Source: Forficula auricularia (taxonomy: Eukaryota > Arthropoda > Insecta > Dermaptera > Forficulidae). From it: a DNA stretch of 64,000 nt. This document shows, in pieces, positions 46,071 to 56,334 of this stretch. Both the position numbers and the translations under genes were made by a program. The stretch covers positions 186,001 to 250,000 of the forward strand of contig JALMQS010000879.1 in NCBI GenBank assembly GCA_024734495.1, read 5' to 3'. Every line of letters begins with the position of its first letter. Within the stretch, counting starts at the first letter, position 1. The notes below the pieces were generated by a model that made no database searches, had not been told where the DNA came from, and saw only the letters and a program-made list of their open reading frames with translations.

Positions 46071-47068
46071 TCTGATATGGAATTAAACATATCAAACAAC
46101 TAACTTGATTGACTTTTAAAGTCTATACTTACAATTTCAAATTGTTATTTTGTAGATTTATCAATTCCATTTCATTTTCAATTGAATTCATGTTTTTACT
46201 TTCACATTTAAATTCTATAGAATATAATGGGAAAGTGTTGCGATGGCCTGTCTGCGTCCTGACTCTTTGAGAGCTTGTTTTATATTGAACTAATTAATTT
46301 TGAAACTTCTCTTTGAACATTTTTCTATAAACTAAATCTCTTATAGAAAATTCTTTTTGTTTTAAATACTAACCGCAATTGTTTTAATTTATGGATTCTT
46401 ATTTGATAAATTGCTTACGGTTACTGATAAATTTGAGTAAAAAATAACTAAACACTTAATCTTTAGACATACTATAATATATATTTAAATAAAGTAAATG
46501 ATTTTGTTTTAATTTATGAGTAAATTGTTATTTGATAATGATTAATTTTAATTGGGAGAGTTCAAGTATCACAAAACACGGGGTGCGGGGGGGCTAATCA
46601 ATTTGTTATGGTGTGGCTGGTTTCATTATGATCTTTATGTTACATTTAGGGGGGTTAGAAATACTTTCAAAACGCGTTACGTAATACTTACTAACGCCCC
46701 TATAATACACAAAGAGAAACAAAGAGGTTGTCCTCTGCTTGATGCAAATAAACATATACACATATATAGTATTCAAGATGGTATATCTGTATATATATTA
46801 TTTATTTGTTTGACTCGCTCCTATAATAATTAAAACAAAACAATTTCTACGCATATAAGTGTAATAAAATTAATGTTGTTGATTATTTATTCATTACAAA
46901 AGCAATTCCATTATCTGTCAATTGAAATATTCCCGATAAGTATTGAAGATAAATATAAATTCAACTTAAGGTTTAAATAAAAAATTAAATAGCCTTCATA
47001 AAACTAATTGTCCGAAAGTTTTGTATATTAATATATCGTATTTTGATTATGGCTAGTTCAGTTAGGTC
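46071..47068 (-). repeat. Inverted-duplication arm: exon-1 region copy c
   Basis: Reverse complement of 50484-51360 over almost its whole length. Both share a ~240-bp stretch (TATTACGTAACGCGTTTTGA) that is absent from the exon-1 flanks at 15 and 55 kb. The arms are separated by 3.4 kb holding a hAT, hammerhead foldback and LINE. Confidence 0.85.
46133..46191 (-). pseudogene. Orphan transporter exon 1, copy c (minus strand)
   Basis: 59 nt from CAT at 46189-46191 to the donor GTAAGTATAG read on the minus strand. The peptide starts MNSIENEMEL, the same as copy d. No exon 2 lies downstream on the minus strand, so it cannot make the transporter unless spliced elsewhere. The ORF and donor are nevertheless intact. 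Confidence 0.75.
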
Positions 47069-47290
47069 TATGAAACATTGAAGAGAATAATCATAAAGTT
47101 TCCTATATTTGATTCAATCGCGAATCGAATACAGGTGATTTTTGTCGGATATTAAGTAATAATAATATCTGAATTTATATATTTCTGTGTTGAAATAATG
47201 AATTTAAATAATTTTCTATTTAATATATGATTAATTGATAGCAAACACCTTACACACGTGTTAACCATATCGAGCGCGTTGGACTAGACC

Positions 47291-47320
47291 AGGGGTCGGC
47301 AACCTTTTGAGACGTTAGAG
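47291..47320. repeat. Outer hAT-like end
   Basis: CAGGGGTCGGCAACCTTTTG is a typical hAT terminus. The sequence resumes after the inner element at 48768 (CCAAAAGTTAC...AAAGAGCC). The far end is not identified. Confidence 0.5.
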
Positions 47321-47616
47321 CATGGGTCGCCAAGCTTTTTTGATCATCGACCCCTATATAATTTTTCGAAATCTCCATCGACCCCATAAAAGTAATTTTC
47401 TGTTAATTAAAATAAAACTCTATTATATACTGTAATGTACATTTATTTTGTGATTTTAAACATTTATTAAATTAATAGTACATTGTGTGTAAAACAATAG
47501 TTTTATGAAAAATATATTAATGATGAAATTTAATGATTTTCCCAGAAATAAGTTATACATATGTAGGAATCGATTTTCTGCTTTTTTTTCAATTAGAAAT
47601 GTAATTTATTTTTCGA

Positions 47617-48273
47617 TGTTAATCGGTTCGTGGCTTGTGAAAGACTAATTAGCGAAGAAGGAGACCACGCCTTTTTATAATTAATCGAGCGCGATCTAGG
47701 AAAAATTATTAACCAATCACCTTAATTACCAATTAAATCGACGGCTATAAAAGAGGCAAAGCCGTAATTAGCGAGTCAGTTGTAATTCAGCCCTCACTGT
47801 GTGAAGAGCTGTTATACACTCTCCAAAAGTTCGCCTTTGGAACGATTGAAGAGACAAAACTGTCTCATTACGATATTCTGTAACCACGAAGAAATAATAA
47901 ATTACGGGCCTTGTGCCATTTATTTTGACGAAAGCATTTTTCACGCCCTCCGGGCAACTTCTTATTTTGAAGAAAGCATATTTCATGGCCCCCGGGCAAC
48001 TTCTTATTTAAAAAAAGCATTTTTCACAGCCTCCGGGCAAATTCTTATTTTGGGAAAGCAAATTTCACGGCTTTACGCCACCAAGAGAGGTTATCACCTC
48101 TGAAGAAAATCGCCGACACCGGAGCTCCACCGATATCTTTCCATCAAGCCTTTCGAGTCAAAAACTCATCTTCATCCATCATCGGGATTATTCCCTACAC
48201 ATATTTATTAAATAATATTTATTAAATAATAATTAATTATAAATAAGTAGAAATAATAAGTAAAGTAACTACA
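47617..48273 (+). mobile_element. Solo-LTR-like segment (boundaries uncertain)
   Basis: It has a TATAAAAGAGGC box at 47748, an initiator-like GAGTCAGTTG about 30 bp later and AATAAA near 47900, in the order expected of an LTR promoter and polyadenylation region. A near-identical ~39-bp unit (CTTCTTATTTTGAAGAAAGC) repeats four times at 47930-48070. GATGT occurs at both proposed edges, but the ends are not clean TG...CA. Confidence 0.45.
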
Positions 48274-48290
48274 GATGTATTGCTTCTTAA

Positions 48291-48480
48291 TCAATGAGAT
48301 GGGTGTGCCTGGTGTTTTTTTGCAAGGTTCGCTATATTGGGTTCAAAATTGGTCAATTTTAATCTTAAATCCCCTTGAAACTCCACATTTAATTTATTTC
48401 TGTACTTAGTTAAGATTGAATTTACGTGACTGAAACCGGCTTCAACCATATAAGAACTTGGAAATGCTAGCACAAATGGC
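48291..48480 (-). pseudogene. hAT transposase C-terminal (dimerisation) fragment
   Basis: The minus-strand frame reads LAFPSSYMVEAGFSHVNSIL, then KYRNKLNVEFQGDLRLKL and a short tail. The S-x-x-x-E-x-x-F-S block and R-x-x-L are hallmarks of the hATC dimerisation domain in ZBED-type hAT proteins. Everything upstream, including the catalytic residues, is missing. Confidence 0.8.
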
Positions 48481-48951
48481 TGAGCTATTATCGTAAAGTT
48501 TTACATATTTTTGCATTATATTTATATTTGTCCAAAATTTGCTTATTGTTGAATTTTTAAGAAGCGTCCTTAATATTTATGATATTAAGTCAATTATAAA
48601 AAAATTCACAAATTTTACATACTCAATTAGGTATGTGTGATTTGCGTATTAAGAACTGTTTTTTCTTCGACCCCCAATAGACTCCTTTCGATCGGATCGA
48701 CCCGCGCTTTTGGTAAATTGACCCCTGGGGCTTTATATAAACCACTTTGGCGACCTCTGCGTTAGAGCCAAAAGTTACAATTTACAAAATTTCCCAGTTT
48801 TTAAAGAGCCACTAACATTTTTGATTCAATATTATGGTATTTGATTAGGATTAGGTATATAAATTTGACTTTTGATTTAAAATAAATAGTTAATAGAGTA
48901 AAGGGTGTGTAGTTTCACAGTGAATGAAATAAAACTCAAAGAGGTTTATAC

Positions 48952-48991
48952 AAACTCAATATATTTCGGATTATTAGTCCATCATCAGAAC
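48952..48991 (-). ncRNA. Hammerhead-ribozyme-like motif (left arm, minus strand)
   Basis: Mirror image of the right-arm motif: TTTC at 48964-48967 and TCATCAG at 48982-48988 read as GAAA and CTGATGA on the minus strand. The 5' stem I half overlaps the other arm, so both ribozymes cannot fold in one transcript. Confidence 0.5.
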
Positions 48992-49030
48992 TCCTGATGA
49001 TGGACTAATAATCCGAAATATATTGAGTTT
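48989..49030 (+). ncRNA. Hammerhead-ribozyme-like motif (right arm)
   Basis: Stem I GAACTC (48988-48993) against GAGTTT, CTGATGA 48994-49000, GGA/TCC stem II, GAAA 49015-49018, cleavage predicted after 49024. Confidence 0.55.
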
Positions 49031-49100
49031 GTATAACCTCTTTTGAGTTCTATTTCATTCACTGTGAAACTACACCCTTTACTCTATTAACTAACATCAT

Positions 49101-49804
49101 GTTTCACCTAAAACCTACACCACTTTCCATAAGTAAAATTAAAATAAATAGCTTTAAATATGAAATAATATTTATTCATATAAAAACATAGAAATGTTTC
49201 GCGCAAAATATATTAAAGCATTTTAGCTAGCTCTTCTAGATTAATAAAATTAGTAATCAAATAATATAACTATAATTATTGAATAATAGATAGTTACATC
49301 AATGGGAGCATTGGCTTTGCATGCCTTTTGAAAGTTTGGTTAAATCTGGCTCATAACTTGTTGTTTTCAGTTTCAAGCACGCCTCTAGATTTTTATTTGT
49401 TAGTTGGCCACTTACTTTACTTTTTATTATACACTTGGGAGCAAAAAAATCGTCACACCTCTAAATTTTTACACTCATAAGGAATAACTCGAAAAAAACG
49501 CTTTTATAATGTAAATTCTTTTAAAATAAAATATCTTATTTCAAAATTGATCTTTTATCTAAATAATTTTCCAAATAAATATCAATTTGTTGAAATTAAA
49601 ATTTAAAGTAATGCGACACCCATAATTGCTATCTGATATATACACCAATTGCTTAATTTTTGCGAAGTGGCATTATTTTTATTTTCATATCAGTAATTGA
49701 CCTGCTAACATCACATAATACTCCTCATTAAAAAAAATTATCAAAATGCACACCACTTTATATAATAGAAGAAATCAAAATGAAAATAAACAAAGAATAA
49801 ATCC
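49101..49804. other. A/T-rich spacer
   Basis: No gene or repeat terminus recognised. Confidence 0.5.
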
Positions 49805-50480
49805 AAGGTCCTAGTATGTATAAAAAAAAGAACAAACGAGACAGGAATGCATCAAAATTAACCAAGAAAACCTAGAAGGAGCTAAGGAATTCCGCTACCT
49901 AGGAAGTAAAATAACATGGGATGGGAGGAGCGAAAACGAAATTAAATCAAGAATTGCCCAAGCAAAATGGAGTTTAATTCAAAACAAAAACTACTATGCT
50001 CCTCCTCAATCAGCTTAGAAAACAGGAAGTTGCTATTGAAGACATATGTATGGAGCATAGCCATGCACGGGTGTGAAACCTGGACAATTAGAAAAGCGGA
50101 GAGAAAGAGATTAGAGGCTTTCGAAATGTGGTGCTACAGAAGAATGATGAATATCAAATGGATGGATAAAATTACAAATGAAGAAGTTCTTGGAAGAATC
50201 GGAGAAAGAAGAACCTTGTGCAAGAGTCTGAAGAAGAGAAGAGGTCAGATGATGGGGCACTCACTGAGACATGGGGGACTGCTTAGGGATATATTGGAGG
50301 GGGAGGTGGGAAAGAAAAGGGGAAGGGGAAAACCCAGATTAGAATATTTCAACCAAATAATTGGGGATATGGGATGCCAGACATTTAGAGAGGTCAAACA
50401 GCTGGAGGGGGACAGAGTCGAGTGGAGACGGATTGTTGCATCAAACCAGTCTTAGTACTGTATATTCAATGATGATGAGA
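49805..50480 (+). mobile_element. LINE 3' fragment, plus-strand relative of 41396-42063
   Basis: The longest frame (49967-50455) reads LLLKTYVWSIAMHGCETWTI, FEMWCYRRMMNIKWMDK, RGQMMGHSLRHGGLL and FREVKQLEGDRVEWRRIVAS, ending at a stop. It is the C-terminal region after the RT domain. It keeps a longer tail than the copy at 41.4 kb. The 3' end is at the repeated ATTCAATGATGATGAG. The last bases abut the inverted-duplication arm. Confidence 0.8.
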
Positions 50481-50483
50481 CTA

Positions 50484-51360
50484 AACTAGCCATAATCAAA
50501 ATACGATATATTAATATACAAAACTTTCGGACAATTAGTTTTATGAAGGCTATTTAATTTTTTATTTAAACCTTAAGTTGAATTTATATTTATCTTCAAT
50601 ACTTATCGGGAATATTTCAATTGACAGATAATGGAATTGCTTTTGTAATGAATAAATAATCAACAACATTAATTTTATTACACCTATATGCGTAGAAATT
50701 GTTTTGTTTTGAAATTATTATGGGAGCGTTAGTAAGTATTACGTAACGCGTTTTGAAAGTTTTTCTAACCCCCCTAATATGTAACATAAAGATCATAATG
50801 AAACCAGCCACAGCATAACAAATTGATTAGCCCCCCCCCCGCAACCAGTGTTTTGTGATACTTGAACTCTCCCAATTAAAATTAATCATTATCAAATAAC
50901 AATTTACTCATAAATTAAAACAAAATCATTTACTTTATTTAAATATATATTATAGTATGTCTAAGAGATTAAGTGTTTAGTTATTTTTTATTCAAAATTA
51001 TCAGTAACCGTAAGCAATTTATCAAATAAGAATCCATAAATTAAAACAAATAGGGCTTACTATTTAAAACAAAAAGAATTTTCCTTAAGAGATTTAGTTT
51101 ATAGAAAAATGTTCAAAGAGAAGTTTCAAAATTAATTAGTTCAATATAAAACAAGCTCTCAAAGAGTCAGGACGCAGACAGGCCATCGCAACACTTTCCC
51201 ATTATATTCTATAGAATTTAAATGTGAAAGTAAAAACATGAATTCAACTGAAAATGAAATGGAATTGATAAATCTACAAAATAACAATTTGAAATTGTAA
51301 GTATAGACTTTAAAAGTCAATCAAGTTAGTTATTTGATATGTTTAATTCCATATCAGAAT
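50484..51360 (+). repeat. Inverted-duplication arm: exon-1 region copy b
   Basis: Pairs with 46071-47068 as above. It contains an intact transporter exon 1 and, at 51111-51130, the empty site of the LINE inserted in copy d. Confidence 0.85.
51238..51296 (+). CDS. Transporter exon 1, copy b (possible alternative first exon)
   Basis: ATG at 51238, peptide starting MNSTENEMEL, 59 nt, donor GTAAGTATAG. It is on the same strand as the paralogue's exon 2 at 57291 and has the right phase to splice to it, skipping copy d. It could therefore be an upstream alternative promoter and exon, or a dead copy. Confidence 0.6.
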
Positions 51361-51823
51361 AGTCCGGGAGCCCAGCCACATATTGATACCTCATAAGTTA
51401 CAAAAGGTTTGAAAGTAAATTTAATATCGCATAAAGTAATTATTTGAAAAAAGTCATTTTTTACAAATGAGAACGGGGAGCTCAAAAATTGAAAAAAATG
51501 TCAAAATTTACCTCATAAGGTACATGAAAAATTTCGACTGGAATAAGTCCCCATTGTATTATATAAAATAAATTCCGGCTCATAAGAAACAAAATTAGGG
51601 GGCTTTGTTGCTTTAAGAAGCGATTTGATTTTCAAAAATTAATCGAAATTTAACTCATAAGTTACATATATTTTTTCATGGCTATTTACTTTACAATGCA
51701 CAGTTCCAAAAAACAATGTAAGAAACCAAATGTGGGAACAAAAATATCTTTTTTGTCTGTACATTGGTCCAAATCACGCCAAATTTTGGTTGCACACGTT
51801 TCAAGCAGAGTTATTAACAGAAT
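51361..51823. other. Spacer before the SINE
   Basis: Contains repeated CTCATAAGKTAC-like boxes but no gene. Confidence 0.5.
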
Positions 51824-52193
51824 GTCCGCCTCGGTGGTGTAATGGTCAGAACAACTGACTGGCAACCCGGAGGTCTCGGGTTCGATTCCCGGCTATACCC
51901 AGACATTTTTTCTGTAAGTATAGGGTCTGGTAATAAAATTAAGTGGGAGATAAATTTAACCGAATTTATCGCGCGGAGGATTTACCACTGCTCGAAGCCC
52001 CTAAAACCTTGGTAAATTGGATATTGAATTGTATCTAAGTTTCTGAGATTGGCTCGTGATCCCGGCTTCTTTTCCTTCTGCTCTGTTCTTTTCACGATTG
52101 AGGGGCCAGCCCATACAGGCCTTTAGGGGCTCCACCTTCTGGTGTATCTCCTTCTCTCATCAATATCATTAAAAAAAAAAAAAAAAAAAAAAA
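51824..52193 (+). mobile_element. tRNA-derived SINE with poly-A tail
   Basis: The head GTCCGCCTCGGTGGTGTAAT resembles a tRNA 5' half. An A-box (TGGTGTAATGG, about 51836-51846) and a B-box (GGTTCGATTCC, 51879-51889) form an internal pol III promoter. The body follows (GAGATTGGCTCGTGATCCCGG, GGTGTATCTCCTTCTCTCAT), ending in a run of A. It could be transcribed by RNA polymerase III. The tail resembles that of the interrupted copy at 38.5 kb. The tRNA of origin is not certain. Confidence 0.85.
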
Positions 52194-52369
52194 GAAAACA
52201 CCCTCAACAAAATTTCTGTCTGTCTGTCTGTATGTTTCCGTGGGTTCCGCGAAAAGTTGCTCACGATTCACGTCAAAACGGCTGAAGAGATTATTATGAA
52301 ATTTCATATTTACATAAGATGTCTTCTAACTTACGTTTTTAGCTATATAACGTTTTGATATTTTGACCC

Positions 52370-52745
52370 CAAAAGGGGGTTTGGGGTTATCAAATAACTC
52401 CCAAACTATTAACTCTACGGCAAATTTTATAATGAGCAAAGTTGTAGGGGATGTGTTTTCTGAAAAACTTTTGTTTAAAAAAATTCCCCCCAAAACCACC
52501 CAAAAAGGGGGGAGGGTTAAAATATGAAAATTTTTGCTCCTGGACCAAACTCAACCAAATTTTGTATACATAATTTGTGGGTCACTAGAAGGCTAGAAAT
52601 GCAACAACTAACGACCAAAAAGAGAGGGGGGGGGGGGTCAAAAAATGAAAATTCATACCCTTAGAGCCAACTTAACAAAATTTTATATACATAATCTGTG
52701 GGTCATTAGAAGACTAGAAATGCAAAAACTGGGTGCGGGGGTGGC
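52370..52745 (-). repeat. Minisatellite-family repeat, minus copy
   Basis: Contains CAAATTTTGTATACATAATY twice and C/G runs. It is the reverse of the copy at 39780-40060. Confidence 0.75.
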
Positions 52746-52769
52746 TCCCAACACTCTTTCGCGGTCAAA

Positions 52770-53036
52770 TTGGAAAAGAGGCGGACTACTTCATTCGTCA
52801 ATATGTATATCCCCATGACTTCAAGGAACTGGAACTCTCTCCAGCCTCCATCTTTCCCAGCACTTATAATCTTCAAACCTTCAAAACCCGAGTGCATAAA
52901 CACCTGTGTCTACACCCTCTCACTTAATCAACTTTCCATTCTCTTCGGTAATGCAAGGGTCTTTCGAGATCCATAGGGGCTACATCTTTACTGGTGCACC
53001 CCTTCTTGCATTCGATTGCATTAAAAAAAATAAATA
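52770..53036 (+). pseudogene. LINE 3' end (CR1/Jockey-like)
   Basis: The frame reads FIRQYVYPHDFKELELSPAS, then TYNLQTFKTRVHKHL, with a stop near 52927. This is the end of an RT ORF, where S-x-x-x-F-K-x-x-x-x-x-x-L is typical. The tail ends at GCATTCGATTGCATTAAAAA. Closely similar 3' ends are at 60685-60900 and 62997-63060. Confidence 0.65.
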
Positions 53037-53557
53037 AAAATAATAATAATCTCTTAAATCTGAGTAAAACGAAGTTTTAATATATCACTATAAAAAAAAA
53101 TAATAATGAAATGATTTATTGAACTGCAAAAAATTCGCAGGCTGAATCATGGAAATTATTCAAATTTACGCGGTTCAATTAATTTAATTAATTACAAAAA
53201 TCATTACAAACATTTATTTTTCATTGTTGTGACTTTTCGATTTAATAATTATTTATTTAATAATCAATTATTTGATAATAAAGTTAAATAATTGTTAAGA
53301 ATAATTATTAAAAATTTTTTTGAGATCTAATTCATTGATGTATTTTGTTTAATTGATGTCGTATAAAAAATAGTTCTTATGAAAGCTGATCAGTTTTTTT
53401 TTGTAGTTTTAGTAGACGTAAAGAAAAATATAGGGTCCCATTTTAAAAACATAACTTGACCTAGAAATACCCTTGAAAGCTTGTTCTAGGTAGACAAACA
53501 ATAAGGATAGTTTAGTTTCCCCCTCGATATAGATAAACTGTTATTTTTTATATAATG

Positions 53558-54699
53558 ATATTGATACAAGAAGTTGCAGCAAGAAGGTAAAACCTCTGTA
53601 GTCCGCGGTGGACCCTTGTATCGTGAAGATAAGAAGAGATTTAGGGATTGGGTCGGAGTCGAAGGTATCTGTGGATGCTGGTCTTGAAAGATTGAAGGTT
53701 ATAAGTTGCTGGAAAGACGGTCGGGGGAAAAGAGTTCCAGTCTCTAGATGTCATAGGGATAAATGAATTGGCGAATGCGTTTGTTCGATTAGTATCCAGT
53801 TTAAGCGCGTAGGGGTGTTGAGTTTTAGAAAATCGTGTATTTCGCGCAAATGAAGCCTTTGGTGGGATTATCGATTTAATTTCGTCAGAACAAAAGCCAT
53901 GGTAATATCTATAAAAATTGGAAAGGGCGGAGACAGATCTACGATGGGCTAGGGAGTCGAGAGTGTCAGTTAATGTAGGATCGCCTATCAGTCTGATAGC
54001 ACGCCTCTGAATTGCGTCTAAGGTATTAAGAGAATACTTGGAGGCCCTCTCCACAGATGGGAGCAATATTCAAGACAGAGGGGCGAATTTGAGCCTTGTA
54101 TAATATAAGGAGCTGAGTGGGGGTGAAAAAGCGACATGCTGCAGCTTTTGCTACTGAGATAATATGGTCATTCCAAGAAAGGTCAGAACCTAAGGTGACG
54201 CCTAACATTGATATTTTATCACGGAATTCCAATGAGCACGAATCAAAGGAAAGGTCAGGAAGGTTCTTATCTGCGCGCCTAGAAATTAGGCAGCACTGCC
54301 TTTTGCCAGCATTAAAGTTTACTAAGTTGTGAGATCCCCATTTGTTAAGCCTGCTTAGATCTAAATTTATCGAGGAAGCTATGTTTGCGCGATTGTTTAG
54401 TAAGGATTGAGCATTATGGAGGGTGTTGAGCGTGGTCAGCGTAACAATGTATAGGATTGGAGGGTAAGTTTAAAGGGTCATTAATATAGATAATAAAGAG
54501 TGTAGGAGAGATGACTGAGCCCTGAGGGACTCCAGCATTAGTATTGAAGGACGAGGATGATATTCCGTCAACCTCGACTATAATAGAGCGGTTTGAGAGA
54601 AAGCTCTCAAGCATCTTGCAGAGGCTCGGGGGCAGGCCAAATGCAGGTAATTTGGCAAGAAGATTTTTGTGCCAGACTTGATCTTGGAACTTTTTTTCC
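53558..54699 (-). mobile_element. 5'-truncated CR1/Jockey-like LINE
   Basis: On the minus strand it shows RT motif AGVPQGSVISPTLFIIYIND and a damaged catalytic box (CYADHAQ for YADD) near 54430-54560, then thumb sequence SMLGVTLGSDLSWNDHI near 54200. The C-terminal part follows (LDAIQRRAIRLIGDP, SRDWNSFPPTVFPATYNLQS) to a stop at 53641. ATATAATG lies on both sides (53550-53557, 54700-54707). It split the terminal block of the HTH-ORF element. Several frameshifts make it inactive. Confidence 0.8.
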
Positions 54700-55109
54700 A
54701 TATAATGCACTGTTTTTGAATTATAAGACTGTCTCAAGATTAAAAACCCACCTGGTATAATTGGCTCTGCAAAATTATCCCATGTCTGGCCATAGGTAGG
54801 TATTGTGGTATTAATACTTTATGTTGACCTGAAATTGTTTTCATTGCTTATCGCACTTGACAGATACAAATGGAATTACTACATGTGAAATGAATTAATC
54901 AGCAACATTGATTATTTTTATTATATTTAAATATATATTATAGTATGTCTAGAGATTGAGTCTTTAGTTTTTTTTTAAATTTATCAGTAACGGTAAGTAA
55001 TTTATCAAATAAGAATCCATAAATTAAAACAATTGGGCTTACTATTTAAAACAAAAAGAATTTTCTTTAAGAGATTTAGTTTATAGAAAAATGTTCAAAG
55101 AGAAGTTTC

Positions 55110-55561
55110 TTCTTCTTCTTCTTCTTCTTCATCTTCTTTTTAGGCTAGGTAGCCTGTTTTCTCCCAAGGAAGAGTTCCGTCCTTCAACTTTCTGCCCAAC
55201 GTTTCTTCGGTCTTCCTCTGTTTCTCTTGCCGTCAGGACGGTTTCTCGTGACGATTTTCGGCAGCCTGCTTTCGTCCATACGTTCCACATGCGCTGCCCA
55301 TTCTCTTCTGCGCACCCTGACCCAGTCTACGATGTTCTGAATCCCACATGTTGCTCTAAGGTCTTCGTTTCTCAATTTATCCAACAATGTTTTCCCTTGT
55401 ATTGCTCTGATGACCCTCATTTCTGCCGTCTGGAGTAGTTGTTGTGTCACTGTTGTGTCCGCTCTCGCTTCAATTCCGTATGTCCTGGTGGGGGGTTGAG
55501 GGGAGGGCTAGCAACCCACCCTCGTAAAAACAATAACGCCGCTCACAGAACCCAAAGGAAA
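55110..55561 (-). mobile_element. LINE 3' fragment with (GAA)n tail and 13-bp target duplication
   Basis: The minus-strand frame reads QLLQTAEMRVIRAIQGKTLL, IVDWVRVRRREWAAHVERMD, then NRPDGKRNRGRPKKRW, the C-terminal segment of an APE-type LINE RT. AAAGAGAAGTTTC occurs at 55097-55109 and 55562-55574. The other exon-1 copies show the empty site. The (TTC)n on the plus strand is the LINE's 3' tail. Confidence 0.85.
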
Positions 55562-55704
55562 AAAGAGAAGTTTCAAATTAATTAATTCATATAAAACAAG
55601 CTCTCAAAGAGTCAGGACCCAGAGAGGCCATCACAATACCTCCCCATTATATTCTATAGAATATAAATGTGAAAGTAAAAAAAAGTGTCTGATAGAACAT
55701 AAAT

Positions 55705-55763
55705 ATGAATTCAATTGAAAATGAAATGGAATTGATAAATCTACAAAATAACAATTTGAAATT
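55705..55763 (+). CDS. Paralogue B exon 1 (copy d)
   Basis: ATG at 55705, 19 codons starting MNSIENEMEL plus TT, donor GTAAGTATAA. It is in phase with exon 2 at 57291. The intron between them is 1.5 kb. The gene continues beyond the window. Confidence 0.8.
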
Positions 55764-56106
55764 GTAAGTATAAAATTTTAAAGTTAATCAAGTTAGTTAT
55801 TAGATATGTTTAATTTCATGTCAGAAACGGCTCATCCCCCCTTCATAGAAGTTAAATCTAAGTGCTAAACTTGGTATCGGGGCATTTGGCTTAACCATAG
55901 GGTTGAATCCATGTCGTGGCCTTTAAATTTATTCAGTTAACTTGTAAAATTGAAATTTCAAATGTATTTGGAAAATCAATAATTTTATATATATAAAAAA
56001 AAAACCGACTTCAAAAAAGAAATGCAACAAATAAAATAATAATAATTCAAAAAATAAAATAAAATGCACTAAAAGGTATAAAATAATTATCTTGATTTAG
56101 TTACAA

Positions 56107-56234
56107 TCGAGGAGTGATCCGCGATTGGAAGTAGGTGTACACCTCTTTTGAAGTATTTTGGAAGTACTACGAAATATTTGGAAGTACAAGTGGAAGTAGG
56201 TGTACAGCATATTATGTCGCGGTTCACCCCTCGG
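56107..56234. mobile_element. 128-bp MITE with 6-bp target duplication
   Basis: Relative of 41184-41335: ends TCGAGGAGTGATCCGCGA and TCGCGGTTCACCCCTCGG. TTACAA flanks both sides (56101-56106, 56235-56240). The uninterrupted arm at 42990 shows TTACAA once. Confidence 0.85.
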
Positions 56235-56334
56235 TTACAATTAAACGATGAAATTGTTACATGAAATCACTTTTTGAAGTCGGTGCTAACAAACTATATA
56301 AGCGAGCTTAGGCGATGTTTTCTTCATTACGAAC

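Larger units (their letters stand above)
47321..48759 (-). mobile_element. hAT transposon with perfect 8-bp duplication, nested in another hAT
   Basis: CATGGGTCGCCAAGC and, inverted, TTTGGCGACCTCTG are the ends. CGTTAGAG flanks both sides (47313-47320, 48760-48767). The minus-strand transposase C-terminus is present at 48291-48480. An LTR-like segment (47617-48273) interrupts it. Confidence 0.85.
48895..49100. mobile_element. Near-perfect palindrome carrying hammerhead-like motifs on both strands
   Basis: Two ~98-bp arms meet near 48990. GTAGTTTCACAGTGAATGAA opens the left arm and its complement closes the right. The outer ends are TAATAGAGTAAAGGG and CCCTTTACTCTATTA. No protein. Confidence 0.9.
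54757..55763 (+). repeat. Exon-1 region copy d (direct duplicate of 14975-15436)
   Basis: The flank GGTAGGTATTGTGGTATTAA and downstream text match 15005-15436 closely, interrupted by a LINE (55110-55561). Both copies follow the same HTH-ORF element block, so the duplicated segment included that element. Confidence 0.85.

Noticed and set aside
51824..51900. Genuine tRNA gene
   Set aside because: A and B boxes are present, but the acceptor and anticodon stems do not pair properly, and the sequence runs into a SINE body with poly-A and a second partial copy at 38.5 kb.
55091..55438. Plus-strand frame starting MFKEKFLLLLLLLHLLF, like a signal peptide
   Set aside because: It is the (TTC)n tail and antisense of the inserted LINE.
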